The translations under genes were made by a program, and so were the position numbers. This document shows positions 33,299 to 45,263 of a DNA stretch of 64,000 bases, one piece after another (position 1 is the stretch's first letter; each line of letters starts with the position of its first letter). This DNA is from Saturnia japonica (Eukaryota; Arthropoda; Insecta; Lepidoptera; Saturniidae), in contig CM065309.1 of NCBI GenBank assembly GCA_033032175.1, positions 8,928,001 through 8,992,000 of the forward strand, given 5' to 3'. A model generated the notes under the pieces. It was given only the letters and a program-made list of their open reading frames with translations, was not told the origin of the DNA and searched no databases.

Positions 33299-34122
33299 TA
33301 GGTATAATAAGAGGCAAATGATTTGAATACTCTAGCCAACTCATCACCTATAAAATTTATTATACATTCCAGCGCCTATTACGCATACATATTTATAATT
33401 AATTACCTTGAAACCATTTCAATAAGTAATTTCGATTTAAATATACGAAATATTTATACCTAGGTAACGAAGAATTCAATCAAAAATATTTTGACATAAA
33501 ATGAAAATAAAATGAAACATAAATGTAAAAAATAAAAAATGAAACTAAAATGTACATTGTTCTTGAAGTAGAATAAAAAATTGACTATTATCCTTAACGA
33601 GATAAATGTTGAATATTCTGGCCTATATAAAAATACATATAAGTGTCTTGAAGGTACAAATTAGAACATTTTTAATTTACGTAATTATTTGAAATACTCC
33701 CATATAAAGTTTATTTTTAATCCAATAATTAGCATACAATAATAATTACAACTATAGAGATATACTTAGGAAAGAGGTGATATATTATTCTAAGAAGAAT
33801 TCGAAGATTTATATCTAAAGATCTGATTTTTTTCTATTTATATTTGAAGACATTCCACAACTTCCAAAAAAATCAGTATGTCAAATGATGGTAAAAACTA
33901 CCATAAAAATATATGCATATGAATGAGAATGTAACGATATCCCATGATAAATAAAATATGAATTTATGATACAAATGTATATTTAATAATACCGTGTATC
34001 GCAGTTTCCAATTCGACTGGTGTCGTTTGTTACGTCATTATTTAATCGTATCTGGATCACGTCACATGCATCTGTGACCGTGCTAAAGTAAGAATTTATT
34101 TTATTAACATTTTAGATGTTAA
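33299..34122. other. no recognised feature
   Basis: AT-rich DNA with no repeat matched in the window. Confidence 0.5.
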
Positions 34123-34410
34123 TGTATAACTATACCAACATTATAAAGAGGAAAGATTTGACTTTTTCTTTATTTTTTTGTTTGTAATGGATAAACTCAA
34201 AAACCACTGGACCAAATTAAAAATTCTTTCACCAATATAAAGCTACAGTAGCAGCAAGTAACATAGGCTATATTATAATTTGAACAATTAATTTATTCCT
34301 CATAAAAATGTCGATAGTTTTACACAAAGTATAAAAAATTGCCTACACGGGTGCGTTGGCGATGTTTGTCGTATGAAATTAACAGGAGTGAAACCGTGAA
34401 GCACAGCTAG
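34123..34410 (+). mobile_element. Helitron-like repeat, 34.1-kb copy
   Basis: The head ACCAACATTATAAAGAGGAA and AGATTTG is a common lepidopteran Helitron start with changes. The 3' end reads GAAGCACAGCTAG|T, CTAG at 34407-34410. The 5' TC is not visible, so the left border is approximate. Confidence 0.5.
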
Positions 34411-34534
34411 TACTTTATAAAGTACTTTTATATGCAGCTGGATGGCCAGATTTTATAGAAAAAAACTTGACTCTAGCGCAGAATATATTATGCAATTTTT
34501 ATAAAATTATTATGTGTCTCATGGTTTCATGCGT
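34411..34534. other. no recognised feature
   Basis: Short AT-rich spacer. Confidence 0.4.
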
Positions 34535-34672
34535 GTTAAAATTCGATCAAATCTCAGTCGCGCCGCGGCAAATGGTGTAGCCTATTCTCAGTTCTCACTT
34601 CCCGTACTTGCTTACAGCTTGCCAGATTCTCGACGTTCATGGTTATTACTCCGCTCCTTATACTCGTAGAAT
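34535..34672 (-). mobile_element. Helitron-like repeat, family 4
   Basis: Minus strand: GGAGCGGAGTAATAACCATG, AACGTCGAGAATCTGGCAAG, CTGTAAGCAAGTACGGGAAG, and AATAGGCTACACCATTTGCC GCGGC. This is the least decayed copy of the middle of the family; the ends are missing. Confidence 0.5.
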
Positions 34673-35403
34673 GAAGTTTAGCCTATAACTTTCATAAATA
34701 AATAGGTTGTAAAATACATGACTTTTTTAATTTATCCAAAAAGTAACCGAAAATGATAATACAGTAAGGTGCATAATAATAAAGGCACTTGATACTACAG
34801 GGCAGATGCTCAGTGATCAACTTTCAATTTGATGCTGATAAGTGACATAGTTTCATGTGGCCTTCAGTTCAGACTCACTAAAGAAATCTAAAGTAGATAC
34901 GTCCTTCGACGTCGTCATGGAACGCGATAACGTTTAAACATCGTCGAAACAGAAGCTAAAACCGCCAAGAAGGAAAAAAGAAAATTAACAACAGATTTTT
35001 AATACATTAATTTTAATGCGTATCGAACTTAGTTCTTTTATAGTCTTTTGTGTTGTATTCCAGCTATTAACGACAAATGAGCAATTTATTCGTTCCGCAC
35101 AAGTAGCTAGTCCAGCCAATCGTAGAGTTTAACGAGCACTGTACCTAATTATGCTTGCCGTGTAGTCATCTTCTGAATGTACCTTACATAACTATCGTAA
35201 CATAATAACATAGCCTTTATTCTATTTTTGTGAAACTTGAATGGTAATTTTAATTAAAAAGAGTTGTTAAATGTTTTTTGAGGTTATATTTCTTGAGCGC
35301 GTTATGAAACGAGGTAAATTGATAGTTTAAAGTACCCCCAACACCAGTAACCTATTCATTGAGACCATACTAAAGATCCCAAACGTGATAACTTTGCTGC
35401 AAA
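34673..35403. other. no recognised feature
   Basis: A purine-rich stretch at 34950-34990 (CAGAAGCTAAAACCGCCAAG) could be coding but gives no recognised protein. Confidence 0.4.
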
Positions 35404-35664
35404 TTAGTGAGGAGTTAGGTGTCCTGCAGAAACCAAATAATGCTGCAGCATCAGGTCATGGTTGCCATATTCTTTTAATATAATTGATTTAAAAGAATAC
35501 CAAATTTCAACTATATCAGGCCTGTGAAAGAGGCCCGGCCCACATTCATCAGCTAGAAAAGAGCTGATAATCTTCAAATGGCTGAACTTGCAACCTCTTT
35601 TTTTATTGTGTTGAAGATATTCAGTCACCTCGATGTTATTTTTAGAATGCTGTATCAGTGCCAT
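35404..35664 (-). other. exon-like open frame, unrecognised
   Basis: On the minus strand TTATTTCTAG (a good splice acceptor) directly precedes ATG GCA CTG at 35664. The frame runs 86 codons: ALIQHSKNNIEVTEYLQHNK, CKFSHLKIISSFLADECGPG, FHRPDIVEIWYSFKSIIL, GNHDLMLQHYLVSAGHLTPH. I do not recognise the protein. A diverged duplicate of part of this sequence (AACCTCTTTTTGTATTGTGG, TCGATGTTATG) occurs at 35848-35896, outside any open frame, which favours a repeat over a host exon. Confidence 0.3.
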
Positions 35665-37849
35665 CTAGAAATAAATTATAATAAATGCTTATTTGTTGTA
35701 GGTAACGCTTGAATACTTCAATATAATATTTTTAGCTTTTTGTGCCTTTATAATTTTCTTTTCTTGTTAAGAAAAAAAAAATAAGAGTGTTTTTTTACGA
35801 TGGGCGCGCACATTGTGAAAAAGTCTACACTATGAAGTTGCTAGCTAAACCTCTTTTTGTATTGTGGTGATAATTGTCAAACTCGATGTTATGCGTTATA
35901 TAGATAATATTGAGCGAGATGTATAGTGAGATGTGAATTATGTATAACTTCTAATAAGCATGTATAAGTAGACGCATTTTTTTTGTAATTTTACCTGCAC
36001 CAGTCAAGTTTGATTTTTTGTAACGTCTGCGATCACATTTTGCTAGAAATGCGATTACCCGAGTGTAAATACGAGATCAACTTATTTAAGGAATAACGCG
36101 ATATAAGACCAACACAGATTTTTGGCATCAGTATGCCCGTCGTATAAGGAAACACCTTAAGGAAAACCATAACTCAACTAAACAATGAGATGTTTATTGC
36201 AGTAATATCGTTGACGAATTGTACTACTTAACAGCGGTATAAAGTAAGCTCAGAACGTGTAATCGTAACTAATGTACCATGAAGTAAGAGAAGAGAGAAG
36301 AAGAGAAGTTCCGCAGAGAAGTTGTGTTATTTGAATATTAAATTTTAAAACAACTGAATATTCAATAAGTTTTTCATTTGTTATTGAGGTGCAATCATTT
36401 AAGTGTTGGTTTAAAACATACGTGATTACGTACGGGGCTGAGATCGACGCACTTATCACTAAAAATTATATTGTGCCTTGTGTAGAAAAATGATTCAGTT
36501 CAAAAATAGTACCATGCTAAAAAAATAAGAACTAATTTTATGGAAAATCGTAATTATTGAATCTGTTTGTTTCTACGCAAGGGACGATTTATCTTATTTT
36601 ATGTTGCTGCAACTTAAGTCGTCTTTATTTACGATAGACATTTTAATGTTATTCCCAATACTTTTTTAAGTTTTAAAAGCAGTTAATGAATTTTGAATTC
36701 TTTTTATCTGTGATGAGGTAATTTGTATTTCATCATCGATGGATCTAAAAGTCAATGAAAACAAGAATTGGAATTGATTGGGCTTTCGAGGCGCCATCGA
36801 GTTCATCCTTTTAGTCAGAGGATTGATTATGCGACTGGACGGGAGTAATTAATTAGACCCATTCGGCATATCATTCTGTTCTACTCTTCACTATAATCTA
36901 TAATAGTATTTAATTAAACAATGAAACTCTGTGCGAAATACAACGATTTCATTAATTATTTTCATTTTAATATGCTTTTCTAATTTTTTTTCAATAAAAT
37001 AGTACTGTTTTGTTTTAGCTAAACAAAATGAAGTTTAAGATTTTTGATTAAGCTATACGCTACTGTGTTACGGTATATAATATGTAGATAACAGTAAAAG
37101 TTGTGATAGATACTTAAAAGACTTTTAATATTTAGTTATTCATATAAAACTAAGAGCTCTTTCATTAAACTTACCTTAGCATGATTTTTGGGGTCTCCAT
37201 CGCAAGCTTTTTATCGGCTCTGCGCGATTTCCCGAGAGATATGTCGTAGAAATGTTTCTATAACATGTAGACCCACAGGGAGTTGTTTCAGGATAGTTAT
37301 TTCAGCTCTTAACACAAACATTTATAATTTAATCGCAAATGTATTATTATACATGCACTATTGCAATACTTGAATTTTAAAAGTTGTACCTACCTATAAA
37401 ATTACTTTCAATATTTTCAAAAGATGAAAGTGAAGGAAAAGTCAATTTTCAGGTCAGTAATAGTTTTAATAATTAATATTCAAATTCGAACGTTAAGCCG
37501 GTTGACTTTGTAGCTTTGCACGATAGGAACCTACAATAATCTTGGCAAGTTTTGACCCGCCTTTGTAGTGACCACATTAAATTTTCATAGGTAAAATCAT
37601 CAGCTTCCAATAGTAAATATTTATGCTACAGGCTCTTATTTTGCATAATATAGCTATTTTGGCTCAGGGTAATTAATTATAAGATAGCTTGTACAGTGTA
37701 CATAGAAGTGGGTTAAAATTGACTTCTAAGATTGTATTTTATTGTTTGTTAGATAGTTACAAGTGAAGCTAATAAAAGCGGGTTAATTAAACATATACCT
37801 TATAACATTTTGCAATTTCTTTTCTTATCAACTTCAACAAAAGACGGAA
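35665..37849. other. no recognised feature
   Basis: AT-rich. Apart from the partial duplicate at 35848-35896 nothing was recognised; the short open frames carry no known motif. Confidence 0.5.
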
Positions 37850-38055
37850 GGTTACTTATTTCGAATGTATTTTTTATGGATGTTCATCCATAGCTTATTT
37901 CTTTATAAACCGATTATTTTTGTTGGATACAGGGTGGTCCCATTTTAATTTCATTGGCATTGGACTTTTAACTTCGAAGTGACACCAGGGAGCTCTTCAA
38001 AATCATTGAATTTGGTTTTCTTTTTTGTTAAAAATTGTCTTGTTATAATATTAGA
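37850..38055 (+). repeat. interspersed repeat paired with 61690-61870
   Basis: TTTATAAACCGATTATTTTT, GGTGGTCCCATTTTAATTTC, ATTGGCATTGGACTTTTAAC, TTCGAAGTGACACCAGG and TTGAATTTGGTTTTCTTTTT reappear in the same order and orientation at 61690-61870. Class unknown. Confidence 0.55.
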
Positions 38056-38884
38056 AATAAAGAGCTCAAAATACATTCTAAATAATTATGTATGTACTTC
38101 TAGGACTGACTGGGTGATGTTTTTATACATTACTTTAATTTGCAATTATCAATAAATTAGTTATCGTTAAAAATAAGTACATTTTAACTATTTACTTAGT
38201 ATGGAGGGTAGAGCTAAGGACTATCATCTCTATTACGGTAGCAAGTAGGCGAGACCGGGTACAGAAGTAACACTTTGTACTTTTACTTTGATTTCCGGCT
38301 ATCAATCATATTTTAAATAAAATGGATATGGTTATAAACTTTCGTTTATACTCTACAAATGTACAATATCATTTTATTTAATGTATTTTGGTTTCTAACA
38401 ATTACAAAGCTGTAAAAAAATATTGATACTTTAATCCTCAGGGTCAGGACCAAATTAACACGGTTATGGTCCTGCGAAATATTATATGTACAATCAAAAG
38501 TAAACACAAAATTAAATCTAATTACTTATTAGTACAAAAGAAAAAAAAAACTTAAACTTACACATTTCTTCTATTACGAATACCAGGACTTGTATCAGTT
38601 TTTATTTTAATTTTGGCTTCCAACAGCAAAATTACTTTTAAAATTGTTATATTACAGATATAATAAAAAGTAAAGGCAAATAGGTTGCCCCGACAACTAA
38701 TGTAACATTTTAACATTAAAAGTTATTGCGGTCTCACAAGCTTCATATTCAAATCATCCAATTTCATAGTAACTAACTTTTTAAATTTTGTCTTACTTAA
38801 ATGTTAAAAAATATTTATATATCTTGAAAATGCTTATTGTACCTTCGAGATGCTTTAGTCAGGAATTGAACTGAGCAAGTTATT
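38056..38884. other. no recognised coding feature
   Basis: AT-rich. Contains GAGACCGGGTACAGAAGTAAC at 38251-38271, whose inverse lies at 39929-39949. Confidence 0.45.
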
Positions 38885-39115
38885 CTGGACAATCTAATAG
38901 AGAGTTTATAATATCTCATAGGAAAATAGTGTCTAGGACTATTCTTCGGTTTTCTAACGATAATAATTCGTGGTTATGACAACTGTCTTCATATGATGAG
39001 GAAGAATTACACGTACACGATAATTTAAATACATACTCTATGAATTTTATTAGAATTTTTTCTAGTTGTTTTTTATAATTCTTAAATTGTGGTGACCATA
39101 TATAGTACACCTATA
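38885..39115 (-). pseudogene. CR1/Jockey-type reverse-transcriptase C-terminal fragment
   Basis: Minus strand: YIWSPQFKNYKKQLEKILIK, FIEYVFKLSC, YEDSCHNHELLSLENRRIVL and DTIFLYDIINSLLDCPE. This is the region after the polymerase domain in CR1/Jockey-group LINEs (YCSxIWSP, then LERIQKKFLKYL, then LLSLExRRxxLD). No catalytic box or other domain is found beside it. It is not part of the 49-kb family. Confidence 0.6.
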
Positions 39116-40882
39116 TTCTAAAACGCTTCCCTCCCGCTTGCAATGCCGCAGATAGTGTATGACTGAAGTATTGGCTTCTTCTTTGGCGTAAACACATTGA
39201 TTTGACATTCGTTTTGAGAAGGTGGTAAATCTAGTTTACTATAATGTGTAAGTTTTAAATAAGAACAAAATAGGACAGTTTATGAACCAACTCTTGGCAG
39301 AGGTTTTATATCTTAGGTTGAAAAAGGAATTGGCTGTGTAAAAGTTCCTTGGTGCCCATTAACTCTAGGCTGTGGCGAACTTGGTAATTGGTCTTATTAT
39401 AATCGGTTTTTAAGGTCAGCATATCTTGGATAGTGGATTTTGGTTTGCAAAAGACGGTGTGAAGTCAGATGCGGTAGAAATACTCCTATTTAATGTAGTA
39501 CTTATACCAGTGTAGTATAGTACTAGCCGTAGTATTCTATCTAAGTAACATGTTACTTTTGTCCTGATGGTTTTATGTCACTTTTATACCCAACCTTGTT
39601 TCTATTGTTGCATAGGTCATTACTCTAAAACTGAATGTCTTGCACAAAAATCATTTATAACATGCTACGGACAATCAAATTACAAATTACTAAGTAAATA
39701 GTCACAATGGTATCATCATCTTAAATACGTAAATATTAAATAAATAAACACAGAAAACCAAATAATGCCCTCTAACACAATTGTTTAAAGACGTGGTGCG
39801 GTTGCAGCGACTAATCACAAGTGTGGAAACCGTCACAAGCTGATTTTCATAGATCGCGGGCATCGTTTCATTCGTTTCGCCTACTGGATAATTCTACTAC
39901 AGAGAGCGTTTGTTACTTTCGACCCGCTGTTACTTTGTACCCGGTCTCCCTTACGTAAATTTTAAAGATAACGCCAAAACTTTTTAACTTTAAATTTTCA
40001 CTCACTTGGATTTTTCACTCCACAAATTTTCCCATTATTGTTCAATTTTTTTTAAATTTTACAATAGGAAAAAGTATATAAATACGACAAAGTATCATTC
40101 GATTTTGCTAAGCTATCGCCGTTTTGGTGGGTTTTTGAATTGTAATTTGCTGCTTACAGCAGGACACTTTTCCAACTTGTCCCTCTTAAAAGACAGTTCT
40201 CTTTACCTAGTGGTAAGGTGAACCATATTATTTAGTCAAAACGGTTTTATCTAATACATTTTGAAAAACTAAATTGCGGTAGTGAATTTATTTAAAAATA
40301 TACTATATGAGGTTGGAATGCAGTTAGTTGAACTTAGATAGATTTAATGTTACATATAATATATATGTACATCTGTACAGATATCCTTAGATTTAGATAG
40401 CTATTCATGAACTCAATGAACAATTATCTATTTCTAATCAAACTTTGATCAATCAAAGTTTCAAAGACATCTATCTAACACTTTAATAACAAACTATTCA
40501 ACGTAAATTAAATCAGATTTCAAGTTATTTCCAAATTTAATGTGTAGTAGGTACACTGTTATAAAGCAAATTAAACATCAATTTATTGTTGCTAATAGAT
40601 AAGAAAAGGGGCTTTGAAAGTATTTATATTTGATCCAACAATTAATTGAAGTAACGGCTTTATTAGTCAAGGTGAAAATGATCTACCTGCGGTGTAGACA
40701 GTAAAGATTTAAAGAATTAAAAGAATGTACACTTTTACAATGTGTGAATTTTTTTTCTTATTAATTAGGTATATAAAGTTTTCACATTTTGTTTTAAGAA
40801 ATTGTCATTATTAGGTACATACCTTACGTAACATAAGAATATAGGTATATTTTAATTTATAAAGTTGTATTATATGACCCTA
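39116..40882. other. no recognised feature
   Basis: AT-rich. Short open frames, for instance at 40006-40221, show no domain. Confidence 0.5.
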
Positions 40883-41060
40883 TGTTATGCAATTTTGGTG
40901 GAATTTTACGTGATGTAAAATATTTTGATTATTGTACACAAGTGGTTTATACTTAATAACTAGAAACATGCATTTTCAGTTGCCACTAAAACTCCCTAGA
41001 TAAAGTTACAATTTTAAAATGGAGGAATGCCTTTCTAAGGTGACTAAAAATCCAGATTTT
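40883..41060 (+). repeat. interspersed repeat of unknown class, second copy
   Basis: Corresponds to 28165-28240 (TTTTGGTGGAATTTTACGTG, TATTTTGATTATTGTACACA). Confidence 0.35.
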
Positions 41061-41204
41061 TCAAAAAAAAAAAAACACTAGACTTCACAATTATCCTTAA
41101 AGCATTTCTATTGACGTTTTTATTTGTTTTATTTTTTGCTTTATATTATTTTAATGCTTTATAGAAACATTAATTTCGGTGTTATTTTTTATCGTCATAG
41201 GCTT

Positions 41205-41395
41205 AGCGTTGTGGCCACAACCTCACCTGATCTTAAGTGACGATATGGCCTAAGATGGTAAGCACGCTAAACCTAATAGTGGAAGACTGGCTATCAAATG
41301 CAGCTGTCGGAACACACCTATTGGTGCTTGGTGACAGATTTTCAATTTGAGGATGGTAACATGCCCGGTGGGCTAGCTCATCAATTTCAGCCAAA
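41205..41395 (+). repeat. GC-richer interspersed repeat, single copy here
   Basis: CACCTGATCTTAAGTGACGA, GCCTAAGATGGTAAGCACGC and AACATGCCCGGTGGGCTAGC have the look of a widespread lepidopteran repeat, but no second copy lies in the window. Confidence 0.35.
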
Positions 41396-41929
41396 ACGCT
41401 CAAAAGCATTTTAAAAACACGTTAGTTTCAAATACGGTTACAAGCATTTTCATTACACATAAATTGATGTCATAAACATCAAAAATTACTTCAGTAAAAT
41501 ATAAATAAAGAATATATCTTACCAAACTTCGCAGATAATCTGTATTGTAGCCTTTATAACCGGATACACCGAATGATAACGAAGGTCGTTAGTATTTAAT
41601 AAGTTTTGTATAATTCCAGTACTCGTGAAACAGTTTCGCGTCCTCGACAGTTATGTCCAGTTTTAAAATAAATTGAATAGATGAGTAGTAGTAGTAGTAG
41701 TTAAAGTAAATTGCGTAGCCTTTCGTTGCTTTATTTAAAATCATCCACCGCAAAATGGTGGAGCGCGGAGGTCGCGAATGCGCGATATCCTAGGATAGCG
41801 TGCGAAATTTAAAAATGCCTGTCTCAGATTAATGCCGGCCGCACGCCTGTCTAAGCCTGTCAAATGCGGCAAATGCCTGTCATATTGTAACCCTATCCCT
41901 GGACGGTATTAACAAGACTAGAATCTGTT
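41396..41929. other. no recognised feature; TAG microsatellite
   Basis: A (TAG)n run lies at 41686-41700. The GC-richer patch 41740-41900 (CCGCACGCCTGTCTAAGCCT) has no open frame or match. Confidence 0.45.
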
Positions 41930-42330
41930 ATTCTGTTTAAAGATTACATGAATTAAATTTAGAAAAATATTCTATTTACGTGACTTTCGCAGAAATGTAA
42001 ATAAAAAAAAGAAGAAACAAAAAAAATTCAGTGTAAGTTCACACGCGGTAGAAGTGAAACTTCTTCCCCTTCCCCCCCCCCCCCCCCCCCTGTATTTTGT
42101 ATATATGTATTTCGAGTACATTAAGAATAGACGAAGGACAGGGAAACTATATTGAAATGCATTCTATCTCATTATTTCACAGCCTAAAACCTATATATAC
42201 ATTTATAACTACATATCTCTTTTTCGGTTTCATAAAATCCAATTCACACCGTCCCAAAAAAAGTTTCACTTTAAAATTACTGCGCGTGCAGCACCATACA
42301 CGAGATAGAAGTAAAACTTCTTAAGGAAAC
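41930..42330 (+). repeat. repeat with GTGAAACTT ends and a 19-base C run
   Basis: GTTTAAAGATTACATGAAT at the start matches 28318-28336. GTTCACACGCGGTAGAAGTG AAACTTC at 42037-42063 matches 8664-8690, and the inverse AAAAGTTTCACTTT is at 42258-42271. An unbroken C19 run is at 42072-42090. Probably a composite of two repeat fragments. Confidence 0.4.
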
Positions 42331-43024
42331 GCGAATAGCCTAAACTGTGTATAAGTTACACAAAACATAGCTGTATTTCTCCTTCTCTCTACTTTATATC
42401 TTTCTTCTCTTTCATGTAACAAACAGTGCCTAAACGTGACTCGTCGTCACTCTTAATTCTCGTCCAATTATCGAATGTATATGAAATAATAGGTAGTTAT
42501 GTATTAATAACATATAATGCTATGTTTATTACCAAAAGAAAACCTCTAGTGAAGTTATACATTTTGTGTGTAACATAATGAACGGAATTTATTTTCCTTT
42601 CAACACTATTGAAAGATGTAGTAGACTAGATTTACAAATAACCTAGCGTATTGTCATTTTATTTTCTCTGGGGCGAGCGAACTGCGTTACCAGCTTCCGA
42701 AGGCTAGATGAGAATAAAGATTACCCTTTGCAACTTACATTTTATATTATTTCTTGTAAAATAAACATACACATACATCTTAAAAAAAATACTGCCATAC
42801 GACTACGAAAGTTGTGAAAATATTACATACAAATAAATGAAAGTGTAAATTACACACACACATTACATACACAACATACATGTAACATTTTCTAAATATT
42901 ATTGAAATATTCGCTTCACTGACGAGAAAATTCTGAAATCATAATATACATATATATTTATTACATATATTTAATAGTGAAAACGTTCTTTCTGTTTCAA
43001 GCATGTATATTGATCTTTTGTAGA
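42331..43024. other. no recognised feature
   Basis: AT-rich, with short CA-rich microsatellite tracts (42852-42886). Confidence 0.5.
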
Positions 43025-43445
43025 CCTCAGCTACGGCCCGCCTGATTGTAAGCGGCTACTGTAGCTTATGGACGTTTATAGCACCAGAATAGCACATTTG
43101 CGTTGTCGACTTGTACCCCTTTTCCTCAAGGAGCTCAGAAAACCCTACTCACCTACCAACAGTCAGACTGGCCAAAGTAGAGATAAAACTCCAAATTTTT
43201 TTTTTTGTGCCCTGCCTCTCTTAACCGACTGGTGAAATACCTCCACCCTACAGAAGATCACAGCCAAATAACTTTCTGTTGTGTTCCTGCGGTGAGGAAG
43301 GTTTGTTGAGTTCCTTGGGGAAAGGAGCTTCAAGTCGGCAATGCGCTTGTGATATTATTTTCTTAACAAGCGTCCTTAAGCTACGGTAACCGCTTACCAC
43401 CAGGCGGGCCGCATGCCTGTTTACCACCTTCGTTGTATAAAAAAA
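43025..43445. repeat. two inverted copies of the GC-rich interspersed repeat
   Basis: The right copy, about 43230-43445 (plus), reads CCTACAGAAGATCACAGCCA, GCAATGCGCTTGTGATATTA, AAGCTACGGTAACCGCTTAC, CACCAGGCGGGCCGCATGCC and TTTACCACCTTCGTTGTATA followed by A8. The left copy, 43025-43115 (minus), carries ACGGCCCGCCTGATTGTAAG, GCGGCTACTGTAGCTTATGG and AGCACATTTGCGTTGTCGAC. The shared 80-90 bases can form a long stem. Confidence 0.65.
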
Positions 43446-45263
43446 ATATAATTAATGAAATATAAAAAAATCTAATATATACATAAACCCTATTTAATTG
43501 AATATTTCCAAAACGTTAATTTTATTTTTAGAATGTCTTTACATTTACCCTCTGTTACAAGACTTGACAGCTAATTAATGTAACTTCCAAAGGTTTAAAT
43601 ATACAACTTGTTTATATACCTATACGTTAACCATAAGGCTACCGTATGACAACTAAATAAATTACAAAATATTATATATATTATAATGTTGGAAGTTGTT
43701 ATAAGGTTATATTAGGTATATAATATATATTTAAATCCACATGGATAAAACCTTGGGAATTATAATTTTACTGCTACGTCCCATTATCATGGGGTTACCT
43801 TTTTAGGGATTGGATTTACGTAAATTGAGTTACTTGAAACATCTTTGACTCGTTCTTGTTTTGTAACATGTCTTTGTTATTTATTTACTTATAACGTAAC
43901 TTTAATACGATTAGATAAGAAGGATATCTTAAATAAATCCCTTTTTGGACACAACCTGCTTGTGAAAACGCTTGCCTTTTTTTCATTTATTGTTAACTAG
44001 TTTTGTTGAGGTTTTAATGATTAGTTTTCCTCTAAGATGCTGATATTGCCTAGTATTTCACTTTAAAAAATAAAATGTATTTAAAGTTTTAAATTATTTA
44101 GAAAAGGCTATAATAATTTTGGTATTTTCACTTCTGCATATCTACCAGTTTAAACAATGAGAGCTGTTTAAGCCGTCATAAAAATTCTTTGTTTTATGTT
44201 AAAGTTTATTTACCAAAATATAACCGCAGACTCGTAATCGACTAAATTTGAATTGGTAGGTACTTTATAATAATATCATTCAATTGAAACGGCCTTGATT
44301 CATCGAAGTCAAATAAAGGAACGATAAGAACAACCACGCCGTAAATTAAATATAGAAAGCCTGGATTTTTTTCTGTAACAACATCTTCATTTCACCAGTA
44401 TGCTTCTCAAGGTTTTTTTTTTTAGGAACGGGTATTATTTCCTTTATAGTTTACTGTGATATCTAATATGATGTGCGGATGTGCCACATAGTAAGCCAGC
44501 CCTAAATAATTCCCGTTTCTAAAAAGAATTTTTAAACCATTTTCTTCATTAAATAAATTTGTTTAATTCCGACTATTAAATATCTATACCTCTAACTAAA
44601 TCAATGTAAGGTGGCCCGCATTTACCTAACGCCCGCGCCATACCTAAGCTCGGATTCGATCACTTTTTGAGAACTCTTATTTTCGTACATTGCTTTCTTG
44701 CCACCATAACTCAATGTCTACTTTGAACTCCTTTTACTTATTAGCGCAGTTGTTTTAGCAATTATTAAACCTTTTTGTCAAAGCTTTGTTTTATTAAAAT
44801 TCCTAGGTCTTAATAAATGACTTTGTGATGCATGTATTACCTTGAAAGTTAGCTTGTCAGCTTGAAAACTCGTCAGTCAGGCAGTTGATAGCTTGTCAGC
44901 CAACTTCAAAAGTACTTATATGTTTATATTTTTGGTCAATCAATTTAAAACGGCTTAGTAGATTGCTATTTTTCAACTTTTAAATAACTGTTTTATTAGT
45001 AACTTTGGATTAATGTTATGTATAAGTACACGAATGAAATATTTTTGACATTCAATAATTATTCTCAGTATTTTTCCATAGTTTTGCATCATTTCATATC
45101 TTTTCTGGACCTAATAAATAACATATTTGTTTCTTAATTCTGTGTAATAAATATCTACACCTATAATTTAGTTACAGTTACTTTTACATATGTGTAATAA
45201 TACGTATAATCTACACTGTCGGCACCAGAGATCTGTGGTCGGTAACTATTCTATTCTCTAATA
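43446..45263. other. no recognised feature
   Basis: About 1.8 kb of AT-rich DNA; nothing coding or repeated was recognised. Confidence 0.5.
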
